Positions 5,515 to 10,540 of a DNA stretch of 12,608 nucleotides are shown here, piece after piece. The notes under the pieces were generated by a model. The model did not search any database, was not told the origin of the DNA, and saw only the letters and a program-made list of their open reading frames with translations. The DNA lies in assembly GCA_029288335.1 (NCBI GenBank), contig JARIHJ010000096.1:1-12608 (forward strand), written 5' to 3'. The DNA is from Candidatus Saccharimonadota bacterium (GTDB lineage Bacteria; Patescibacteriota; Saccharimonadia; Saccharimonadales; UBA4665). Numbering within the stretch: position 1 is the first letter of the stretch; each line of letters starts with the position of its first letter. The translations under genes and the position numbers were made by a program.

Positions 5515-5564
5515 TTGACACATTAAATTTTAGGCTTATACTTTCACTAGGAAACTAGTATAAT
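5515..5564 (+). promoter_or_regulatory. Tandem promoters and candidate operator of the gntR-ABC operon
   Basis: Two promoter candidates are seen. The first is TTGACA (5515-5520), a 16-base spacer and TATACT (5537-5542). The second is TATAAT (5559-5564), nine bases before the ATG at 5574. Between them is a perfect inverted repeat, ACTAG (5546-5550) GAAA CTAGT (5555-5559), lying where the first transcript would begin and touching the second -10. A dimeric GntR-family protein bound there would block both, so autorepression by the first gene product is likely. Operator function is inferred, not shown. Confidence 0.6.
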
Positions 5565-5573
5565 AGTAATATT

Positions 5574-5948
5574 ATGATTCAGTTTCGCCTTAACACGCAC
5601 AGCGGCGTGCCGCCCTACCTGCAGATTGTGCAGCAGGTAAAGCAGGCGCTGCAGGTAGGCATTTTGCAGCCGGGCGACCAGCTGCCAACGGTCAAAGAGG
5701 TTGTAACCCATATAGCTATCAACCCCAATACCGTGGCCAAAGCCTACCGCGAGCTGGAAAGTCTCGGACTCGTGGAAGGCCGCACGGGCAGCGGCACGTT
5801 TGTGAAGCAGCGCCCGGCTGGGCCCTCGCCAGAGGTGCAAGAAGCACTGAGCCAAGACTTGAGCGGCTGGGTGGCCAAAGCTCGTAAAGCCGGACTGGAC
5901 GACGAAGCAATTGAAGCACTACTAAGGATCGCTCTACATAAAAGATAA
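5574..5948 (+). CDS. GntR-family transcriptional regulator, YtrA type
   Basis: A 124-residue regulator with an N-terminal winged helix-turn-helix (about 10-78): PPYLQIVQQVKQAL (13-26), PGDQLPTVKEV (33-43), INPNTVAKAYRELESLGLVEG (49-69) and the wing RTGSGTFV (70-77). The C-terminal part is a short helical tail (86-122) rather than a ligand-binding FadR or UTRA domain, which defines the YtrA subfamily of about 120-130 residues. These proteins act as dimeric repressors of the ABC transporter genes that follow them, often relieved by cell-envelope antibiotics. Here it is first in an operon: the ATPase begins 11 bases after its stop and the permease overlaps the ATPase. The inverted repeat at 5546-5559 is its probable operator. 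Function confident; the inducer is unknown. Confidence 0.93.
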   Translation: MIQFRLNTHSGVPPYLQIVQQVKQALQVGILQPGDQLPTVKEVVTHIAINPNTVAKAYRELESLGLVEGRTGSGTFVKQRPAGPSPEVQEALSQDLSGWVAKARKAGLDDEAIEALLRIALHKR

Positions 5949-5954
5949 GGAGGG
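5947..5954 (+). promoter_or_regulatory. Strong Shine-Dalgarno AAGGAGGG for the ABC ATPase
   Basis: AAGGAGGG overlaps the stop codon of the regulator gene and lies five bases before the ATG at 5960. It shows that the organism uses canonical ribosome binding inside operons, in contrast to first genes lacking room for a leader. Confidence 0.85.
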
Positions 5955-5959
5955 TACCA

Positions 5960-6832
5960 ATGGGGGCAGCAGTAATACAAACGAAAGGGCTTGGCAAGCG
6001 CTACGGGTCGTTTTGGGCGCTCGAGAACTGCAACATTTCGGTGCCGGCGGGCAGCGTATCGGCACTGGTCGGGCCAAATGGCGCTGGCAAATCGACTTTA
6101 TTAAAAATTCTGGTGGGCTTGAATCGAGCCAGCGCCGGGCAGGGCGAAGTGCTGGGTAAGGCGCCCGCACAAGAAGAAAGTTTTTTGAGCGACATCGGCT
6201 ATCTGGCACAGGAAATCCCACTTTATAAAAACTTAAACGCCGCCGACCACATTAAAATGGGTGCACATTTAAATAAACGCTTCGACAAAGAATTTATGCA
6301 AAAACGACTCAAAGATTTGCAGATTCCGCTTGACCGGCCAGTTGGCAAATTGTCCGGTGGCCAGCGCGCCCAGGTTGCGCTGGCTCTGGCGCTTGCTAAA
6401 AAACCCAAGCTGCTTTTGCTGGATGAACCCGTGGCAGCTCTCGACCCCTTAGCCCGGCACGATTTCTTAAGCTCCCTGGCCCAAGCTGTGGCTGATGGCG
6501 GCCTGACGGTAGTTATGTCGTCCCACCTGCTGGCCGACCTGGAACGGGTAAGTGACCACGTTATCGTACTCGCCGCTGGCAAAACTCAGCTATGCGATGA
6601 AATCGAAACGGTACTCAATGAGCACAAATTACTTGTCGGCCCCCGTCAAAACAAAATCCCCGAAGACGACTTTGCAATCATCCATGAAACCCACACGATC
6701 AGGCAGTCTACTTTGCTAGTGCACCTCAAAAAAGGCGCGAAAGTACCAAACGGCTGGCAGCAACACGAGCCGAACATCGAGGAAATCATCCTGGCATATA
6801 TGGGCCAAGCCAAGGAAGGAGGTGAAAAATGA
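5960..6832 (+). CDS. ABC transporter ATP-binding protein
   Basis: A 290-residue ATPase with Walker A GPNGAGKST (38-46), Q-loop Gln84 in YLAQE, signature LSGGQ (131-135), Walker B LLLLDE (151-156), the D-loop ALDPLA (160-165) and switch His189 in SSH. All nucleotide-binding elements are intact. Residues from about 205 onward form a C-terminal extension of the sort seen in YtrB/CcmA-like exporter ATPases. It should power the membrane protein encoded next, as a homodimer on the cytoplasmic face. It sits 11 bases after the regulator gene, and its stop overlaps the permease start (ATGA, 6829-6832), consistent with translational coupling. The substrate cannot be read from the sequence; YtrA-linked systems are often envelope-stress or antimicrobial-peptide exporters. 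Confidence 0.95.
   Translation: MGAAVIQTKGLGKRYGSFWALENCNISVPAGSVSALVGPNGAGKSTLLKILVGLNRASAGQGEVLGKAPAQEESFLSDIGYLAQEIPLYKNLNAADHIKMGAHLNKRFDKEFMQKRLKDLQIPLDRPVGKLSGGQRAQVALALALAKKPKLLLLDEPVAALDPLARHDFLSSLAQAVADGGLTVVMSSHLLADLERVSDHVIVLAAGKTQLCDEIETVLNEHKLLVGPRQNKIPEDDFAIIHETHTIRQSTLLVHLKKGAKVPNGWQQHEPNIEEIILAYMGQAKEGGEK
6818..6825 (+). promoter_or_regulatory. Shine-Dalgarno GGAGGTGA for the ABC permease
   Basis: GGAGGTGA inside the end of the ATPase gene, three bases before the ATG at 6829. It is nearly a perfect complement of the 16S rRNA 3' end. Confidence 0.8.
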
Positions 6833-7884
6833 ACTGGTTCGCACTTAGGCAACACCGCAAGCAGCTTTTAATATTCGGCATCTTGCTGGTAATTTACGCG
6901 GCCTTTGTAATTCCGACCGGCTTACATTTTTGGCACGTCTATCAGCACACCGTAGCCGACTGCGCTCAAAATCCAGCTAATCCGACCTGCGGTGATTTAA
7001 GCACTAGCAGTCTATTCCCGACAACTCTTGACCGAATACTGACCGGACTTATACCGAGCGCAGTTATATTTTTGCCGATAATCCTGGGTGTGTTTTGGGG
7101 AGCGCCGTTCCTGGCTAAAGAATATGGCGAAGGCACAAACAGCCTGGCCTGGACACAAAGCGTTTCGCGGCGTAAGTGGTTGACCGTAAAACTTGTGTGG
7201 ATGCTAGCGGCTACATTAGTTCTCACGGCAGCCTTTGCGACATTAATTACCTGGTGGTCAAAAACTACAAACGCGCTAGACATGGACCGATTTTCCAACG
7301 GTAATGAATTCGGCATTCAGGGAGTCGTGCCGGTCGCTATAGGCCTATTTGTCGTGAGCTGGGGCATACTGTTTGGGGCTTGGTTTAGGAAAGTCATGGT
7401 AGCCGTCGGCGTAACGCTAGTTTTATTCGTGGCAGTCTCACATATTGTCATTCCAAACCTGGTGCGACCAAACTATATGAAACCGGTTTCGGTTACCGCA
7501 CCATTTGGGCCCAGGCAGGACGATGCCGGCAGCGAAATTCCACAGGGCGCCTGGATAACCAGCAATACGATATATGACAGCAACGGCCACGCGGTTCTGG
7601 GCGACATATTCCCAGCCGCTCCGCCGCAGTGTCAGAAAGTAATCCAGCAGGCTACTTCAGGAACCACTAACGACCACGGCACCATCCGAAAAGCCGTGCC
7701 AGCCCCAAATGGAGAGGACCCCATTGCCGAGTGCCTAGACAAGGCCGGCTGGCACCAAGTCACTACGTACCAACCAGCCTACCGATACTGGGATTTCCAG
7801 TGGATTGAAACTGGCATTTACCTCGCGCTGGCCGCCCTAGCTATCGGCGCCACTTATTGGCTGGTCTTGAAGCGCGATGCTTAA
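6829..7884 (+). CDS. ABC-2-type transporter permease
   Basis: A 351-residue membrane protein with six predicted helices at about 13-31, 69-92, 121-142, 163-185, 189-209 and 326-346. The basic N-terminus (RQHRKQ) and the KRDA tail are inside. The cytoplasmic segment between helices 2 and 3 (EYGEGTNSLAWTQSVSRRKW, 98-117) resembles the coupling region of actinobacterial ABC-2 permeases that act with YtrA regulators. Two extracytoplasmic loops stand out: one between helices 1 and 2 (32-68) and one of about 115 residues between helices 5 and 6 (210-325). The only four cysteines, C45, C54, C268 and C302, all lie in these loops, suggesting disulfides outside the cell. It probably dimerises and pairs with the preceding ATPase as an exporter. 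Substrate unknown. The gene ends 27 bases from the convergent esterase gene. Confidence 0.88.
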   Translation: MNWFALRQHRKQLLIFGILLVIYAAFVIPTGLHFWHVYQHTVADCAQNPANPTCGDLSTSSLFPTTLDRILTGLIPSAVIFLPIILGVFWGAPFLAKEYGEGTNSLAWTQSVSRRKWLTVKLVWMLAATLVLTAAFATLITWWSKTTNALDMDRFSNGNEFGIQGVVPVAIGLFVVSWGILFGAWFRKVMVAVGVTLVLFVAVSHIVIPNLVRPNYMKPVSVTAPFGPRQDDAGSEIPQGAWITSNTIYDSNGHAVLGDIFPAAPPQCQKVIQQATSGTTNDHGTIRKAVPAPNGEDPIAECLDKAGWHQVTTYQPAYRYWDFQWIETGIYLALAALAIGATYWLVLKRDA

Positions 7885-7911
7885 GGAAAATCTGAAACCC
7901 TTCAAACGGTG

Positions 7912-9273
7912 TTAGGCGCCTGTGCAGACTTCCAGGCAATCGGTAGCGCCCAACCGGTTAGAGGTCCAAGGTAATGAATCCCGAAACAGGGCTTCCCATA
8001 CTTGCCAAGCGTGCGTCCCGCCGACACTCTCGAAACGACTGGGTAGGCCGACTTGCCGTGATTTCCGATATAATTCCTTGGCACTGTCTTGGTAAATACG
8101 CGCATCACTCGAACCCACCCCATAAAAACCGTACATACCTTCCAGGGTTTTCTTCGGGGTATGGCTAAGTAAATATAACGGCTGATGGTTCTGCCAAGCC
8201 TCAGAAGAGCCGCCAAAAAGCTGATCGATCGTGGTGTGTTTGCTCCCTACTTCTGGCCCGATTTCACCGCTAAAGTCCATAAACACGCTGTACACATTCG
8301 GATGCCTCAGCGCCAACATCACACTGCAGGTGCCGCCCATACTAAGCCCGCTAATCGCCCAATTAGACGAGCCGAGGTCCACTTTGTAGTGCTGTTTTAT
8401 ATAGTTAGGAAAGTCCACTGTGAGATAAGTTTCGACGTTACCCCGGGGACTGTTGACGCACTCAGTATCGTTCGAAATCGAGCCAGTGTCGTCAGCAATA
8501 AAAACATAAGGCGTAATCCCATGATGGTAGCTGGCAAAAGTATTCAGCGTCGACTTAAGCCCGTAGTTCAGCCACGCATAAGTTAGCCCCGGAGAGCCCG
8601 GCAACAGCACAATTACCGGCAAGCGTATTTTCTTATTGTTGTTGGCGATCGCCGGAATGTAAGCCCACTCGGTTCGCGGGATAAAGCCAGACACTTTGCC
8701 AGGCGCTACAAAACTAGCAATCTGTCCTCTGTCAGAATAATCGGCTCCAAATAAGGACGCTTCGACGGTTCTCTTGTCACCCGTCTGCGCGCTAAATTGG
8801 ATCCTGGTCACGTCCTGATTTTGCTGCTCTAAAATTTTTCTGGTGTCCGGGCTAAAGATGCTGTATAAAGTCGGAAAAAAGGCGTAATGAGCATTAATTA
8901 CCGCTAGTGAAAATAGCAAGCCGAGCAGCATCACAACCACGCCGCCCACCTTGATCCACTTGCCGGCCAGCACCCAAAAAACTATCGATAGACACAAACT
9001 AAAGCTAAACGGTAGCACCATTAGCCAGAAATTTCCCGGTAGTTCGCCCGGCAGCCGCGGACTAGTTATAAATTGCGCTAAGAGCGCCAGAACCACGCTG
9101 ATTACCGCCGCCGCCAGATACCATTTCCAGTTAAAACGCCGGGGCAGCTTTTTCTTGCTACGCCGCGCCAAAATATAATTTTGCAGCTCAATACTAATCA
9201 ATGTTGCCAGCGCCGCACCAAGGATAAATCCCAAAATGACTATAAAACTCGGCCTCAGCAAGCTAATGTCCAT
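7912..9273 (-). CDS. Membrane-anchored esterase, alpha/beta hydrolase (esterase D/Ag85-like)
   Basis: A 453-residue protein with four N-terminal hydrophobic segments (about 8-29, 51-70, 83-104, 109-128) and an extracytoplasmic C-terminal hydrolase domain (about 155-440) of the putative-esterase family, which includes esterase D and mycobacterial antigen 85. The nucleophile elbow is GLSMGG (309-314, Ser311), the oxyanion/first-strand region VIVLLPGSPG (220-229), the probable catalytic His is H421 in GGTHAW, and a likely acid is D390 in SSDAR. It should hydrolyse or transfer an ester at the cell surface; the substrate is not predictable. Polytopic N-terminus plus esterase is a layout common in actinobacteria. 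The start ATG at 9273 follows a TATACT lying inside an 18-base palindrome. It stands alone, divergent from the Crp/Fnr gene and convergent with the ABC operon. Confidence 0.88.
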   Translation of the reverse strand: MDISLLRPSFIVILGFILGAALATLISIELQNYILARRSKKKLPRRFNWKWYLAAAVISVVLALLAQFITSPRLPGELPGNFWLMVLPFSFSLCLSIVFWVLAGKWIKVGGVVVMLLGLLFSLAVINAHYAFFPTLYSIFSPDTRKILEQQNQDVTRIQFSAQTGDKRTVEASLFGADYSDRGQIASFVAPGKVSGFIPRTEWAYIPAIANNNKKIRLPVIVLLPGSPGLTYAWLNYGLKSTLNTFASYHHGITPYVFIADDTGSISNDTECVNSPRGNVETYLTVDFPNYIKQHYKVDLGSSNWAISGLSMGGTCSVMLALRHPNVYSVFMDFSGEIGPEVGSKHTTIDQLFGGSSEAWQNHQPLYLLSHTPKKTLEGMYGFYGVGSSDARIYQDSAKELYRKSRQVGLPSRFESVGGTHAWQVWEALFRDSLPWTSNRLGATDCLEVCTGA

Positions 9274-9276
9274 ATC

Positions 9277-9294
9277 AATCTATAAGTATAGATT
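9277..9294 (-). promoter_or_regulatory. 18-bp palindrome overlapping the esterase -10
   Basis: AATCTATA (9277-9284), AG, TATAGATT (9287-9294) is a perfect 8-bp inverted repeat. Read on the minus strand it contains TATACT (9290-9285), a good -10 box, 11 bases before the esterase ATG. A dimeric regulator bound here would block the promoter. The divergent Crp/Fnr protein is one candidate but its consensus is unknown; the half-site does not resemble the classical TGTGA or TTGAT sites. Confidence 0.5.
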
Positions 9295-9358
9295 AGCCGA
9301 CCAGTACACGTACAGAGCTAACCCTAGCTAATAAGATTATGCTTATGCTCTTTATCAC

Positions 9359-9386
9359 TTGTAAGGCCACGCTAGTCCACTATAAT
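9359..9386 (+). promoter_or_regulatory. Promoter of the Crp/Fnr gene, leaderless
   Basis: TTGTAA (9359-9364), a 16-base spacer and TATAAT (9381-9386), then six bases (AGAAGT) to the ATG at 9393. The spacing matches the other predicted leaderless genes in the window. Confidence 0.6.
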
Positions 9387-9392
9387 AGAAGT

Positions 9393-10061
9393 ATGGCCGG
9401 AAACACCGATCCAGCCAAACCAAGTCTATTCGACTCCAGTACGGAGCTCACCAAGCTCTACCGCTCGATGTCAGTGGTTCGACGTGATAAAGCCCAGATC
9501 ATCATCTATCAAGGTGACGAAGTTAATCAGTTTTATTACCTCAAATCCGGCTACGTCAAAATGTATAACATTAATGACGACGGCGAGGAGCGCACGCTCT
9601 TGCTGCTTAAGCCGGGCGACATCTTCCCCCTCTTAAAAGATCCAGCTGTACCGAAATACGTTTCGCCCTATTTTTATGACACTATGAGCGAGGCGCAAGT
9701 CGGTGTCTTGAAGCAAGAAGAATTCTTAAAAGAAATTGCTGGCAGCCGCGATACTGCCTGGGCGCTGCTGCGCTATGTCAGTGAATTCTCGGATACGCTT
9801 ACAAAACGTCTCGAGCAAATCGAGAACAAGACGGCTGAGGGCAAGCTCGAAACGCTGCTTCCCTACCTGGTTCAAATCTGCGGCAAGCGCAAAGGGGACG
9901 CCTTCCGCCTGGAACTCAAGCTGACCCATCAAGATTTAGCTAACCTGCTTGGCATTGCCCGCGAAACGGTGTCGAGAGAAATCCAGACGCTCGTAAAGCG
10001 CGGCCTGCTAACTAGCCAGAGTGGCTACTTTGTCATTCCGGTAGAGAAGCCGTCTACCTAA
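9393..10061 (+). CDS. Crp/Fnr-family transcriptional regulator
   Basis: A 222-residue regulator: an N-terminal cyclic-nucleotide-binding-like beta-roll (about 25-120: IIIYQGDEVNQFYYLKSGYVK 36-56, KPGDIFPL 73-80), a long dimerisation helix (about 122-146) and a C-terminal winged HTH (about 150-218) with LTHQDLANLLGIARETVSREI at 177-197. The residues that bind cAMP in Crp (a G-E-L/R-S-A-type phosphate cassette) are not recognisable, and there is no N-terminal Cys cluster as in Fnr, so the signal is unknown. The frame opens at 9339, but those 18 residues would span the promoter; the ATG at 9393, six bases after TATAAT, is preferred. Its stop overlaps the stop of the convergent response regulator. 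It shares an upstream region with the esterase gene and may control it. Confidence 0.9.
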   Translation: MAGNTDPAKPSLFDSSTELTKLYRSMSVVRRDKAQIIIYQGDEVNQFYYLKSGYVKMYNINDDGEERTLLLLKPGDIFPLLKDPAVPKYVSPYFYDTMSEAQVGVLKQEEFLKEIAGSRDTAWALLRYVSEFSDTLTKRLEQIENKTAEGKLETLLPYLVQICGKRKGDAFRLELKLTHQDLANLLGIARETVSREIQTLVKRGLLTSQSGYFVIPVEKPST

Positions 10062-10450
10062 GCTTTGCCGTTGGCCAGTCGAGCGACCGTATCGAGCAAT
10101 TCGTCGATGTCAAATGGCTTAGCCAAAAAACCGTCAGCGCCAGCACTCATAGCCATTTCCCGGCCGTCCGGATGGGCCGAAATCATCACGATCGGGACGT
10201 TAGCTGTCGACTTAGCGGCTTTAAGCTCGCGGGCAATGTCGCAGCCATTTTTGTCAGACAACAAAATGTCAAGAACTATTAAATTAGGTAGCTGGCTGGG
10301 TCTTATGCCTTTCAGTTGGTCGTTATAGCCGGAGGCTGTTTGGACGTCGTAGCCTTCCTGCTCCAAAAACAAGCCAAGCGCGTGCAAGACCGACGCGTCA
10401 TCGTCGATCACCAATATTTTTTTTGAACTCGCACTTTCCATTAAAGTCAT
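10058..10450 (-). CDS. Single-domain response regulator (CheY-like receiver)
   Basis: A 130-residue receiver domain with no output domain. The acidic pocket D16/D17 is in VIDDD, the phosphoacceptor is D61 in LIVLDILL, Ser91 fills the Thr/Ser position in MISAHPDG, and K111 is in AKPFD. All residues needed for phosphorylation are present. It lies 90 bases downstream of the histidine kinase gene on the same strand and is its likely partner; with no DNA-binding domain it would act by protein contact or as a phosphorelay step. ATG at 10450 follows AGGA four bases away; a second ATG at 10441 is possible. Its end overlaps the Crp/Fnr gene by four bases in the convergent orientation. Confidence 0.92.
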   Translation of the reverse strand: MTLMESASSKKILVIDDDASVLHALGLFLEQEGYDVQTASGYNDQLKGIRPSQLPNLIVLDILLSDKNGCDIARELKAAKSTANVPIVMISAHPDGREMAMSAGADGFLAKPFDIDELLDTVARLANGKA

Positions 10451-10509
10451 TAAATCCTAACTTATACAATGCCAGCAGTGGCGAATATCACAACTTAAGC
10501 AGATTAACT

Positions 10510-10526
10510 AATAATTTGTAATTATT
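10510..10526. repeat. AT-only palindrome between kinase and receiver genes
   Basis: AATAATT (10510-10516), TGT, AATTATT (10520-10526) forms a perfect 7-bp inverted repeat in the 90-base gap. It has no G or C in the stem and no following T tract, so it is a poor terminator and may be a binding site or chance in AT-rich sequence. Confidence 0.35.
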
Positions 10527-10540
10527 GCTAATTTTCAAGT

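Noticed and set aside
7969..8586. Plus-strand open frames opposite the esterase and similar frames opposite the lyase and kinase
   Set aside because: They are antisense shadows of strongly conserved coding sequences, with no recognisable domains, promoters or ribosome-binding sites.
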